Source: an uncultured Marinococcus sp. (lineage in GTDB: Bacteria > Bacillota > Bacilli > Bacillales > Marinococcaceae). Taken from it: a stretch of DNA of 64,000 bases. A program made the translations under genes and the position numbers. This document shows, in pieces, positions 6,771-15,447 of the stretch. Location: NCBI RefSeq assembly GCF_947493875.1, contig NZ_CANLSU010000004.1, positions 363,460 through 427,459 on the forward strand, written 5' to 3'. The notes beneath the pieces were generated by a model. The model was not told the DNA's origin. It ran no database searches and worked only from the letters and a program-made list of their open reading frames with translations. How positions within the stretch are numbered: position 1 is the first letter of the stretch; every line of letters starts with the position of its first letter.

Positions 6771-7829
6771 TTGAAGAAGATCATTTTTGTAACAGCCGGG
6801 CTTCTGATCTTACTTATGGCAGGGGCAGGAGGATGGTTTGTAATGAAAGCAAACGCTTCACTTGGTACAAACGCGGAGGCTTCCGGGCATTATATAGGTA
6901 CTTCGGTGCGCTGGGATCCGCTTTTGGACAATGAACAATATAAAGATCTGCTTGTTGAGGAATTCAGCAGCCTTACTGTAGAAAATGAAATGAAGATGGA
7001 GGCTGTGCAGCCTGAACCGGGAAATTACAGCTTTCAAAAAGCAGATGAAATTGTACAGACTGCGGAACAAAATAATATGAAGGTCCGCGGTCACCCGCTT
7101 GTATGGGGAGAAGCACTGCCCGGGTGGGTGCATGAAGAGGTAGTAGATGAGCAAAGCGCTAAAGCAGTACTGAAGGATCATGTGCAGACAATGGCAGAGC
7201 ACTACAGCGGGCGTGTACAGGAATGGGACGTCGTTAATGAAGCTTGGAACGATGACGGAAGCTACAGAGAAACAATATGGTTTGAGTATATTGGGCCGGA
7301 GTATATTCCTCTGGCCTTCGAATGGGCACGGGAAGCGGCTCCGGAAGCAAAGCTTTACTACAATGACTACGGCAACGAAATGAAAAATGAAAAAACAGAT
7401 GCTATGTTTGCAGCCTTAAGCAGCTGGAAAAACGAGGGCGTCCCGATTGACGGTATTGGCATGCAGACTCACATTGATGCTGCCGATCCAAGGTTTTCCA
7501 GAGAAAAAATGCAGGAAAATCTTAAGCGCTGGGGGGAGGCTGGTTTTGAGACAGCTGTAACTGAAATGGATGTAAAGCTGCAGAATCTGGATGCTTCCCG
7601 ACAGGAACGTCTAAAGACCCAGGCAGATATTTATGCAGATGTGACGAGTGTCTGTATGGAGGAGTCCTCCTGCAGCGGCCTTACCGTTTGGGGCGTCGGT
7701 GATGCAGAAAGCTGGGTCACCGAGCAGGAATCAGAAAACGGAGAGCCGCTGCTGTTTGACAGCAGCTGGGAGGAGAAGCCTGCATATAGCTATATGAAAC
7801 GAACATTTATTTTTAATCCTATACTGTAA
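6771..7829 (+). CDS. Secreted endo-1,4-beta-xylanase, GH10
   Basis: A 352-residue glycoside hydrolase family 10 enzyme that cuts beta-1,4-xylan, or a related beta-1,4-glycan, by a retaining mechanism. Residues 1-29 are a signal peptide or membrane anchor ending KANA. The TIM barrel carries VENEMK near 65, HPLVWG near 110, the acid/base Glu157 in DVVNEAWND and the nucleophile Glu265 in TEMDV, with the terminal LTVWGVGD. It has no carbohydrate-binding module. The TTG start is required: the nearby ATG at 6763 runs into a stop. Only 14 bases separate it from the BcsA-like synthase gene, so the two form an operon. Its place matches that of endoglucanase genes in cellulose operons. Confidence 0.88.
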   Translation: MKKIIFVTAGLLILLMAGAGGWFVMKANASLGTNAEASGHYIGTSVRWDPLLDNEQYKDLLVEEFSSLTVENEMKMEAVQPEPGNYSFQKADEIVQTAEQNNMKVRGHPLVWGEALPGWVHEEVVDEQSAKAVLKDHVQTMAEHYSGRVQEWDVVNEAWNDDGSYRETIWFEYIGPEYIPLAFEWAREAAPEAKLYYNDYGNEMKNEKTDAMFAALSSWKNEGVPIDGIGMQTHIDAADPRFSREKMQENLKRWGEAGFETAVTEMDVKLQNLDASRQERLKTQADIYADVTSVCMEESSCSGLTVWGVGDAESWVTEQESENGEPLLFDSSWEEKPAYSYMKRTFIFNPIL

Positions 7830-7843
7830 CAGGGGGGCAGGAC

Positions 7844-10111
7844 ATGAACGACACATTCTGGTACATCCTGGCAGCAGAGATAATTGTACTAATGCTGCTT
7901 TATTTTTCAGCAAAAAAATGGACCTGGTCCCGGCATATAATGCTCTCTCTTTTTCTTATCGTCAATGCCGTTTATCTTTTTTGGAGAGCGGCCGAAACGA
8001 TTCCTACCATTGGCATTATAAGCTTTATCGCCGGAATTCTCTTACTGGCTACAGAAGTAATGGGCTATTTTCAGGCAATCATGTTTACGATTTTATCCTG
8101 GAGACCGTTTAAACGAAAACATATTCCGCTCTCAGAGCTGGAGAGCCTGCCCACAGTCGATGTGTTTATCGCCACATATAATGAACCCGAAGACCTTCTA
8201 AAGCGGACCATGATTGCATGCACGATGATGAGCTATCCTGAAGACTTGTTGAAAGTATACGTCTGCGATGATGGCAAAAGAGAGTCTGTGCGCCGCCTTG
8301 CAGAAAGCTTAGGTGTAGGCTACATTTCCCGTCCCGGCAACGAGCACGCCAAAGCGGGTAATTTGAATGACGCGTTAACGAAAACCGACGGGGAAGTCGT
8401 CGTTACGATGGATGCTGATATGGTGCCAAAAGCTGAGCTCCTCGAGCGCACCCTCGGGCAGTTCACGGACGAAAAAGTGTCGTTTGTCCAGGCGCCGCAA
8501 GTGTTTTATAATGCGGATCCTTTTCAGTACAATCTGTTTTTTGAAGACAATATTACCAACGAGCAGGATTTTTTCATGCGCCGGCTGGAAGAAGGAAAAG
8601 ACCGCTTTAACGCTACCATGTACGTAGGCAGCAATGCCCTGTTCCGCAGAAAGTCGCTCGAGGATATCGGTGGGTTTGCCACTGGGGTGATTACTGAAGA
8701 TATGGCGACTGGAATGCTGCTTCAAACCGGGGATCAAAAGACAGTATTTGTGAACGAAACGTTAGCTGTCGGACTTTCGCCGGAAACATATGCCGATCTT
8801 TTAAAGCAGAGAGATCGCTGGTGCCGCGGCAATATTCAAGTTATGCGAAAATGGAATCCGATGAAAATCAAAGGCCTCTCCTTAATGCAGCGGCTGCTGT
8901 ATATGGACGGTATCAACTACTGGTTCTTCGGTGTGTATAAAATGATTTTCCTGCTGGCGCCGCTGTTGTTTTTAATTTTTTCCATTTACAGCCTGAACGC
9001 AGACTTTGAAACGCTTGTGCTTTACTGGCTGCCGGCCTTTGTTTCGTCGCAGCTGGCCTTCCGGTTAATGTCTGACCAAAAAAGAACGGTGCTCTGGAGC
9101 CATGTTTATGAAGTAGCAATGGCTCCGTACATGGCAGTGTCGGTAATTACGGAAGCGTTTTTGCGGAAAAACATCAAGTTTAATGTTACAGCCAAGGGCA
9201 TCCAAAACGCTCGCCGCCAGTTTCTGTGGAGAGTCAGTATTCCGTATCTGGCACTGCTTGCACTCACCTTTATTGCGCTGGCTAGAGTAGTGCTTCATTT
9301 CACTACCTCTCTGACGATTTTTCAAAACGAAGACGTACTGTACATTAATATTTTCTGGATCCTCTACAATGCTGTAGCTCTTGTACTGGCATTGATGGTT
9401 TCAGTGGAGCGCCCGCGTTTTCGCGGAGCCGAACGGCACAAGGTGGATCTCGAGGGCACTGTGTCAGCCGGGGGGAGAACGCTTCCGTGCAAGGTGCTGG
9501 ACCTGAGTGAAACCGGGGTACGTTTTGAAGTAGCACACCCGGAAGCAAAGTCCTGGCTTTCACAGGAAGAAAACTTCACCCTCAGCGCCGGTCCGATTAA
9601 CGGGATTCGCGTGCATAAGCTGTGGGTCGGCGGTCAGGCAGAGGCAGTGGCTGCTGTCGGAGGTAAATTTCAAAATGTGACTCTCGAACAGTACCGCAGT
9701 TTAATTCAGATTATGTTTTTGGAAATGACAGATATTTATACGAAACGTATTTACGAACGTTCTTCACTCGGAAGGGCCTTTCTGAATTTTTTCAGGGGGA
9801 CGGAAAAACAGCCGGCTCAGGCAAAACGAATGGCTGTCCGGGAACAGGTGAATATGTCTGCAACTGTAAAAGTGAATAACGTTATTTATGAAGCGGTAGT
9901 CAAGGATTACAGCATGAGCGGCTGCCGGGTACAGGTAAAAAACGTTAAAAGTATTCAACCGGGAGATATTGTCTATATTTCCGGGAGAGAGGAACACTTT
10001 CCGGATAACTACGCCCGCACCCAGTGGATCCAGCAGCGTGGACGTAAAACGTGGGTTGGGATGCAGTTTTTACAGGAAAGTATCAGCAGCCGGTCCTCAG
10101 GTATCAGCTGA
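7844..10111 (+). CDS. BcsA-like family 2 glycosyltransferase with two PilZ domains
   Basis: A 755-residue membrane beta-glycan synthase. Helices precede and follow a cytosolic GT2 domain with all catalytic motifs: Asp106 (DVFIATYNEPED), DDG at 142-144, DAD at 190-192, TED at 284-286 and QRDRW at 322-326. The cellulose-synthase gating-loop motif FNVTAK is at 446-451. Two c-di-GMP-binding PilZ domains follow: RGAER 527-531 with D553-x-S-x-x-G558, and RMAVR 662-666 with D688-x-S-x-x-G693. BcsA normally has one PilZ. The usual BcsA FxCGS motif reads MYVGS here. No BcsB, diguanylate cyclase or accessory gene is adjacent. Product unknown: cellulose or another beta-1,4/mixed-link glycan secreted under c-di-GMP control. 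Confidence 0.87.
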   Translation: MNDTFWYILAAEIIVLMLLYFSAKKWTWSRHIMLSLFLIVNAVYLFWRAAETIPTIGIISFIAGILLLATEVMGYFQAIMFTILSWRPFKRKHIPLSELESLPTVDVFIATYNEPEDLLKRTMIACTMMSYPEDLLKVYVCDDGKRESVRRLAESLGVGYISRPGNEHAKAGNLNDALTKTDGEVVVTMDADMVPKAELLERTLGQFTDEKVSFVQAPQVFYNADPFQYNLFFEDNITNEQDFFMRRLEEGKDRFNATMYVGSNALFRRKSLEDIGGFATGVITEDMATGMLLQTGDQKTVFVNETLAVGLSPETYADLLKQRDRWCRGNIQVMRKWNPMKIKGLSLMQRLLYMDGINYWFFGVYKMIFLLAPLLFLIFSIYSLNADFETLVLYWLPAFVSSQLAFRLMSDQKRTVLWSHVYEVAMAPYMAVSVITEAFLRKNIKFNVTAKGIQNARRQFLWRVSIPYLALLALTFIALARVVLHFTTSLTIFQNEDVLYINIFWILYNAVALVLALMVSVERPRFRGAERHKVDLEGTVSAGGRTLPCKVLDLSETGVRFEVAHPEAKSWLSQEENFTLSAGPINGIRVHKLWVGGQAEAVAAVGGKFQNVTLEQYRSLIQIMFLEMTDIYTKRIYERSSLGRAFLNFFRGTEKQPAQAKRMAVREQVNMSATVKVNNVIYEAVVKDYSMSGCRVQVKNVKSIQPGDIVYISGREEHFPDNYARTQWIQQRGRKTWVGMQFLQESISSRSSGIS

Positions 10112-10123
10112 TCCATGCAAAAC

Positions 10124-10157
10124 AAGGAAGGTTCCTGCGATAGGGAACCTTCCTTTT
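10124..10157 (+). terminator. Rho-independent terminator of the glycan operon
   Basis: Twelve-bp perfect stem AAGGAAGGTTCC / GGAACCTTCCTT with a TGCGATAG loop, running into TTTT. It ends the xylanase-synthase operon. Confidence 0.88.
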
Positions 10158-10229
10158 ATTGTTATTTTGACCCGAATATGAAGTGATGAGCTTTTGCAGA
10201 AAAAACGGATGGCCCTGAGGCAGACCGGC

Positions 10230-11081
10230 TTACGTTTCTTCCGTGGAGGCGGGGGTAGTGGAGGACTTTCCGCGTCGGCGGTGATAAATAACGTTCAGTT
10301 CAGCACCGATCATTAAAATCATGCCGGTCAGGAAAAACCAAAGCATCAGAATAATAATACCGCCAAGGCTTCCGTAGGTGGCAGAATAGTTGCCGAAGTT
10401 GCTGACATAAAAGGAAAAAGCGAGAGATATCAGCTGCCAAAGCACCGCGGCTGTGACAGCGCCGGGCAGAATTTCCTTCCACTTTAGTGTTTTATTCGGT
10501 GCAAAACGATAAAGCACGAGAAGAACAGCAGACATTATGGTGAGGGCGACGACCCACCGGAGAATTTGAAACAGCAGCTCGGTCTGCGGCGGGAGGCTGA
10601 CGACAGAGTTGATAAAATCAATGATAAGGTTTCCGAATATGGGAAGAATAAGAGCGGCAGCAAGTGCAATAATCATGCCGAGCGTCAGCGCAATGGAAAT
10701 GCCCCGGACTTTAATAAAGGAGCGCGTTTCTTCGATGTCGTATGCAGTGTTGGAGGCGTTAATGAAGGCGTTGATCCCATTGGAAGCCGACCATAACGCA
10801 CCGATCAGGCCGATAGTGAATAGCCCGCCCCGCGGTGTTTCAACGATGCTTAGAATATTTTCCTCGAGCACTGAAGTCATGCCGCTAGGGGCGGTGTTCT
10901 GCACAAGCGTGACAACAGCCTGGGAATCAATATTCAGAAAGGGAAGAATGGTAAGTATTAAAATCATCATTGGAAAAATGGAAAGCAGGTAATAGTAGGA
11001 TTGGGCGGCAGCAAGTAACGGGACATCGTCCTTTTTAAATTCGCCCATGAGTTCTTTGGCATAGGATTTGATGGTATTCAT
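10230..11081 (-). CDS. YihY/BrkB-family membrane protein
   Basis: A 283-residue inner-membrane protein of the YihY/virulence factor BrkB family, which was once wrongly called ribonuclease BN. It has about six membrane helices and the family signatures PLLAAAQSYYYLLSIFPM near the N-terminus, ALWSASNGINAFINASNTAYD in the middle, and SFYVSNFGNYSATYGSLGGIIILMLWFF near the C-terminus. The short hydrophilic tail is Ser/Thr-rich. Transport or envelope roles are proposed for the family, but no function is established. It is monocistronic, with a GAGAGGGG ribosome site on the reverse strand. B. subtilis YfkH is a relative. Confidence 0.85.
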   Translation of the reverse strand: MNTIKSYAKELMGEFKKDDVPLLAAAQSYYYLLSIFPMMILILTILPFLNIDSQAVVTLVQNTAPSGMTSVLEENILSIVETPRGGLFTIGLIGALWSASNGINAFINASNTAYDIEETRSFIKVRGISIALTLGMIIALAAALILPIFGNLIIDFINSVVSLPPQTELLFQILRWVVALTIMSAVLLVLYRFAPNKTLKWKEILPGAVTAAVLWQLISLAFSFYVSNFGNYSATYGSLGGIIILMLWFFLTGMILMIGAELNVIYHRRRGKSSTTPASTEET

Positions 11082-11252
11082 ATGTTATACCCCTCTCTTT
11101 ACAGCTTGGCGATACGTACTTATACAAAGCCTTTCCTTACCGTACCACCAGGAGGACAAGCTTAAACTGCCGGGGGAGGGGGCTGATCATAATTATTGTA
11201 ACAAAAGGTTTTATAGGGCAGAATAAAGCGGAGAGCAAAAGGGGGAAAAAGA

Positions 11253-11525
11253 ATGATTTATATTAACAGCCGGGCGTTTCAGGAAGAGACAATACTAAGA
11301 AACGAGCAGACGGAAGAAGGAAAGTGGATCGTCGAATTTACGTTTCAGGTTACGCATGAGGAGTATCATGATGTGACGGTATTATTGTACGAAAATGACT
11401 TTAATGTGCAGGTGGGAGAATCGGACCCCTTTCAGGCTGAGATTCTGCAGTATTCCACAGATACGGTGAATCTTTATGAACCGGGGAGCACGAGCCGCTA
11501 TACGCTGGCGTTGATTGAAAAATAA
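11253..11525 (+). CDS. DUF3219-family protein (YkvR-like)
   Basis: A 90-residue soluble protein. The segment VTHEEYHDVTVLLYENDFNVQVGE and the later YSTDTVNLYEPG resemble the DUF3219 family typified by B. subtilis YkvR, as I remember it. It is predicted to be mainly beta-strand. No activity is known for the family. It stands alone, with AAAAGGGGGAAAAAG before the ATG. Its stop codon is built into the palindromic terminator shared with the convergent sulfotransferase gene. Confidence 0.7.
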   Translation: MIYINSRAFQEETILRNEQTEEGKWIVEFTFQVTHEEYHDVTVLLYENDFNVQVGESDPFQAEILQYSTDTVNLYEPGSTSRYTLALIEK

Positions 11526-11550
11526 CCGAAGAGCCGCGGCTCTTCGGTTA
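11523..11550. terminator. Perfect palindrome acting as bidirectional terminator
   Basis: The 14-base arm TAACCGAAGAGCCG is followed immediately by its exact reverse complement, giving a 28-bp palindrome. It contains the TAA stop codons of both convergent genes, one at each end. The reverse strand continues with TTTTT; the forward strand has only a weak GCTTTT tract. Confidence 0.8.
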
Positions 11551-12456
11551 GCTTTTGGAATAATCTTTAATATGGTAGGCTTCGGCAAGCTTTTCATTAT
11601 CCTTCTGATATTTCAGCTGCAGTACCTTTTGAAGATTCACAGGAAGCGAATACCTTTTATAATGAAGGGCAAAGCTTTTGTTATTCTGAAGCAGGCGCCG
11701 CGGAGATACAGTGCCGATCTTTGGGATATCGACGACGGGCAGTTTACCGTTTGGATTCAGCGGGGTTTTAACAAAATAGTTCAACTTACGGGCGATTACC
11801 GCCTGCATGACTCCGTAGCTGCGGTTCAGCTTTGAGCGGTTGTATTTTGGCACACGGTCGATGCCCATATACTGAAGCAGCTGCAGAATCTGGCCGTATT
11901 CATCATTGCGAAAGTTTTCGTACTGCAGCAGGTAATAGTTATCCGGCCCGAAAAGCTCTTCTATTTTTTGAAGGTAGCGGTAATAGTGGTAATGGTCCAG
12001 AATACCGTGGTCCTCCCAGTCCTTAAACAAAGCTTTGGCGCTCTTGTATCCGCCCTGATGGAGATATTGAACGTAGAGGGAGGTCAGCAGGTCAATCTGA
12101 TCCCGCACCCCGACAATAATATGGGTGTCATATGTATCTGCTGGAAATGTGCGGCGGAGGTCCTCAAGTACCCTTAGATTGTTTTTGGATTTCTTTTGGG
12201 AAAACGGGCTGCCGGAAAGGCCTTCATAAGAGATAAGCACCGGCTTATCCGTCTCCATGAAAGCTTCGATATTCGTACGGATGGTATGAATGTTTTCATC
12301 GCTCAGCCGTTTCAGCCGTAAGTCGTACAGCTCCTGATTAATTCGTTTTTTCCGTATGTATTTGATTTCCTGTTTTAGCTTGGGATATACATTCTGCTGT
12401 AAAAACGTAGTCGCTGTCTTATGAAAACCAATATGTATAAACACTTTTTTTCGCAT
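11548..12456 (-). CDS. Sulfotransferase-like protein
   Basis: A 302-residue protein with the two nucleotide-binding elements of PAPS-dependent sulfotransferases. The 5'-phosphosulfate loop is HIGFHKTATTFLQQ (residues 7-20). The 3'-phosphate element is IVGVRDQIDLLTSLYVQY near residue 115, with the Arg and Ser in the expected positions. The catalytic base is probably in the HHG/HYHYYRY region, but this is unsure. Such enzymes sulfate carbohydrates or small molecules using PAPS. No glycan or PAPS synthesis gene is adjacent. The gene is monocistronic with a GGAGG ribosome site. The orphan state suggests horizontal gain, with the acceptor unknown. Confidence 0.75.
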   Translation of the reverse strand: MRKKVFIHIGFHKTATTFLQQNVYPKLKQEIKYIRKKRINQELYDLRLKRLSDENIHTIRTNIEAFMETDKPVLISYEGLSGSPFSQKKSKNNLRVLEDLRRTFPADTYDTHIIVGVRDQIDLLTSLYVQYLHQGGYKSAKALFKDWEDHGILDHYHYYRYLQKIEELFGPDNYYLLQYENFRNDEYGQILQLLQYMGIDRVPKYNRSKLNRSYGVMQAVIARKLNYFVKTPLNPNGKLPVVDIPKIGTVSPRRLLQNNKSFALHYKRYSLPVNLQKVLQLKYQKDNEKLAEAYHIKDYSKS

Positions 12457-12551
12457 AGGTTCCTCCGCATAGTTTGTTTAATTATTATTATCATCATAAC
12501 GAAAAATAAGAAGCTCCGCAAAGCGTTTATCCGGCTGAAGTAATAATGAAT

Positions 12552-12583
12552 AAAAAAGAGCACAGGCACAACTTTATGCCTGT
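12552..12583 (-). terminator. Terminator of the LOG-family gene
   Basis: Reverse-strand stem ACAGGCA / TGCCTGT directly after the stop codon, followed by GCTC and six T residues. Confidence 0.7.
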
Positions 12584-13149
12584 TACTCGTATGACTTCTT
12601 TTCGAGCTCCGGATGTTCGCTGAGCTGCTGAAGAAGCTCTTTCGGAGAGTCGGAAACAATAATTTTATCGCGGTGGTCGGCAGGGAGAAACTGCTCCTGC
12701 TCCATATGATTGAAAAATTGAAGCAGGTGGTCATAATAATGGTGAACGTTTAAAAGTGCGCACGGTTTTTGGTGCACACTGATCTGGGCCCATGTAAACA
12801 TTTCAAAAAACTCTTCAAGGGTCCCGGGGCCGCCTGGCAGCGCTATGAATCCATCGGCCAGTTCGGCCATTTTGGCTTTTCGTTCATGCATCGTAGATAC
12901 TTTATAAAGCTTACTCAGGGAAGGATGGGCAATCTCCCGTTCCACGAGTTTATCCGGTATAACGCCTATAACTTCGCCGCCGGCTTCTAGCGCAGCATCT
13001 GCGAGGCGGCCCATCGTTCCTACATTGGATCCGCCGTAGACCAGTGTGCGACCAGAGGAGGCTATCTCTTTGCCAAGAGCTGCTGCTGAATCTTTATATA
13101 TGGGATCGCTTCCAAGGCGGGAGCCGCAAAATACAGCAATGCTTTTCAT
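12583..13149 (-). CDS. LOG-family phosphoribohydrolase (TIGR00730, YvdD-like)
   Basis: A 188-residue Rossmann-fold protein of the LOG (lonely guy) family. Diagnostic motifs are FCGSRLGSDPIY near the N-terminus, LVYGGSNVGTMG, the catalytic MHERKAKM (PGGxGTxxE partner) and ALPGGPGTLEEFFEMFTWAQ. Relatives hydrolyse nucleoside 5'-monophosphates at the N-glycosidic bond and make cytokinin-like bases. Start chosen at the second in-frame ATG (13149), where GGAGAG precedes by seven bases; an upstream ATG at 13179 has no ribosome site. In Bacillus the role is probably nucleotide clean-up. Confidence 0.85.
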   Translation of the reverse strand: MKSIAVFCGSRLGSDPIYKDSAAALGKEIASSGRTLVYGGSNVGTMGRLADAALEAGGEVIGVIPDKLVEREIAHPSLSKLYKVSTMHERKAKMAELADGFIALPGGPGTLEEFFEMFTWAQISVHQKPCALLNVHHYYDHLLQFFNHMEQEQFLPADHRDKIIVSDSPKELLQQLSEHPELEKKSYE

Positions 13150-13271
13150 CAGGCATCTCTCCTTTAATATCTCAATCATTCAATAGTATAGCACGAGTGA
13201 AAAAAGAGAAAGAACAGCCAAATTTTTCATGTTAAGATAAATAAGACAGTTGAAAAGGGGGCGTGAATGAC

Positions 13272-14705
13272 ATGGGTTCCCAGCAGGATCAGCCTATTGT
13301 CCGCATGGTGCAGCAGCATATAACCGGCCGGCCGGTATCCCTTCACGTGCCCGGTCATAAAAACGGCACCGTTTTTCCGGCGTCGCTAACGGAATGGGAA
13401 AAAATACTTCCTTACGACCTGACAGAAATCGCCGGCCTCGACGATCTTCATGAGCCTGAAGAAGGGATTGCGGAAGCCGAACATTTAGCGGCAGAGGTGT
13501 TTGGGGCCGCGAAAACGTGGTTCTTAATTAACGGCTCTACAGCGGGAAACCTTGCGATGGTGATGGCCGCCTTTTCTCCGGGAGATCAGGTGCTTGTGCA
13601 GCGTGACGCTCACAAGTCAGTGATGAATGCGGTAAAGCTCGCCGGAGCCCGAGCCGTGTTTGCACGGCCTGAAATAGACGAAACGACGCAGCTTTCAATC
13701 GGCATTTCCCGGGAAATACTGGCAGATGCGTGGGCCCGTTATCCGTCATTAAAAGGGGTAATCATCACCTCTCCGTCGTATGAAGGGTGGAGCAGCGATA
13801 TTTCCTCCCTTGCAGAGTTCGTGCACGGACATAATGGGGTACTGCTTGTGGATGAAGCCCATGGAGCCCACTTTGCCGCAAGTCCACAGCTTCCAAAAGA
13901 GGCTCTCGCCCAGGGGGCAGACGTGGTCGTCCAGTCCGCGCATAAAATGCTGCCGGCTCTCACGATGAGTGCATATCTGCATGCGTCCGGCTCCCGGGTT
14001 TCCCGTGAACGCCTCTCCTATTATTTGCGGATGCTGCAGTCGAGCAGCCCTTCATATCTGCTGCTCGCTTCGCTCGATGCGGCCCGTCATTATGTACATA
14101 CAATACAGCATAAGGGATGGTGCGCCGAACAGCTTTCTGTTCAAAAGCAGGAGCTTGAAGCAGTCATCGGCAGCAGACTGATACAGCCGCCGGAGCATGT
14201 AGCCGCCGATCCGTTAAAATGGTTGGTACCGGTGCCAGAAGGATATACAGGATGGGAGGTGCAGGAGGCCCTCGAACAGGAAGACATCTATTCAGAGCTT
14301 GCCGGCAGCAGCTATGTACTCTGGGCGCTGCCCCTGACCAACGGACGTATCGACATCCCCTTAAAGGCAGTCAGGAGAGTATGGGCAGGGCTTGAGCTCC
14401 GGGACGTTAAAAGGGCCCCTTCCTTCTCCATGTCTGAATTATTTCCCCGGCTCTCCGAAGGGGCCTGGGAGGAAGAGCCTGGCGGCGAAGAATGGATCCT
14501 GCTTGAAAGTGCAGAAGGAAGAAATGCAGCAGCGCCGCTGGTGCCCTATCCCCCGGGGATTCCTCTCTGGCTTGAAGGAGAATATGTGGATGTCGAAAGA
14601 ATTCGCTATGCCCGTGACCTTCTGCAGAATGGGGGACGCCTGCAGGGCGGAAGGAAAGAAGATGACCGCTTTTTCGTAAAAGTGAAACACAGGAAGAAAG
14701 GATAG
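13272..14705 (+). CDS. yaaO: Orn/Lys/Arg decarboxylase-family PLP enzyme (YaaO-like)
   Basis: A 477-residue fold-type I PLP enzyme of the large basic amino acid decarboxylase family, without the N-terminal wing domain of the E. coli enzymes. Motifs: HVPGHKNGT near the N-terminus, GSTAGNLAMVMA (phosphate loop), LLVDEAHGAHFA (PLP ring Asp) and the Schiff-base SAHKMLPALTMSAY. It decarboxylates Arg, Lys or Orn; which one cannot be told. GGGGG at 13256-13261 is too close to GTG 13263, so ATG 13272 is the likely start. It precedes tmk by six bases exactly as in B. subtilis, and the ribosome site of tmk lies within its 3' end. Confidence 0.88.
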   Translation: MGSQQDQPIVRMVQQHITGRPVSLHVPGHKNGTVFPASLTEWEKILPYDLTEIAGLDDLHEPEEGIAEAEHLAAEVFGAAKTWFLINGSTAGNLAMVMAAFSPGDQVLVQRDAHKSVMNAVKLAGARAVFARPEIDETTQLSIGISREILADAWARYPSLKGVIITSPSYEGWSSDISSLAEFVHGHNGVLLVDEAHGAHFAASPQLPKEALAQGADVVVQSAHKMLPALTMSAYLHASGSRVSRERLSYYLRMLQSSSPSYLLLASLDAARHYVHTIQHKGWCAEQLSVQKQELEAVIGSRLIQPPEHVAADPLKWLVPVPEGYTGWEVQEALEQEDIYSELAGSSYVLWALPLTNGRIDIPLKAVRRVWAGLELRDVKRAPSFSMSELFPRLSEGAWEEEPGGEEWILLESAEGRNAAAPLVPYPPGIPLWLEGEYVDVERIRYARDLLQNGGRLQGGRKEDDRFFVKVKHRKKG

Positions 14706-14711
14706 AGCCAT

Positions 14712-15359
14712 ATGCATGACACCAGTAAAGGAAGGTTCATTACGTTAGAAGGAGGAGAAGGGTCCGGAAAGTCCACAGTGATTACAGCTCTCGAAAAGTG
14801 GCTGCAGGAAGAGGGCTTCAAGGTGTTAAAAACGAGGGAGCCGGGGGGCATCCCGATTGCAGAAAAAATCCGGAGCCTGGTGCTCGAGCCGGAATATGCA
14901 GAGATGGATGCACGCACAGAAGCCCTTTTATACGCTGCTGCAAGACGCCAGCATTTGGTGGAACGGGTTTTCCCGGCTCTTGCCGAAGGAGCTGTTGTGC
15001 TCTGCGACCGTTTTGTGGACAGCAGCCTAGCCTATCAGGGGGCAGCCAGGGGTCTTGGTATAGATGAAGTGGCAGCCGTAAATGAATTTGCGATTGAAGG
15101 CCGCATGCCCGATCTCACGCTGCTGCTTGATGTAGATCCGGAGGAAGGGATAGCAAGAATCCAGCGTGCCGAAGAAAGAGAATGGAACCGCCTGGATAAT
15201 GAAGCTGCCCGTTTTCATACGAGGGTACATGAAGCGTATATGACACTTGCGGAGAAATATCCGGTACGTATTAAAAAAATCGATGCCAAAAAGCCGCTTG
15301 AAGAAGTGATTAAGGACTGCAGGGAAAAGGTACAGGCCTACCTGGATGTAAAAAGTTGA
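14712..15359 (+). CDS. tmk: Thymidylate kinase
   Basis: A 215-residue dTMP kinase (dTMP + ATP to dTDP + ADP), essential for dTTP supply. The P-loop GGEGSGKST is at residues 13-21, DRFVDSSLAYQGAARGLG holds the catalytic DR and substrate-binding residues, and the LID region is RAEEREWNRLDNE. Length is normal. It follows yaaO in one operon; a DUF948 gene comes next instead of darA. Confidence 0.96.
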   Translation: MHDTSKGRFITLEGGEGSGKSTVITALEKWLQEEGFKVLKTREPGGIPIAEKIRSLVLEPEYAEMDARTEALLYAAARRQHLVERVFPALAEGAVVLCDRFVDSSLAYQGAARGLGIDEVAAVNEFAIEGRMPDLTLLLDVDPEEGIARIQRAEEREWNRLDNEAARFHTRVHEAYMTLAEKYPVRIKKIDAKKPLEEVIKDCREKVQAYLDVKS

Positions 15360-15447
15360 GGAAAAATACAAATTCAGTACATACAATAAAATAAAAAAGG
15401 GAAAAGGCAATTAGGAAAATATCGCAAAGAAGGAAGGAGCCGGACAG

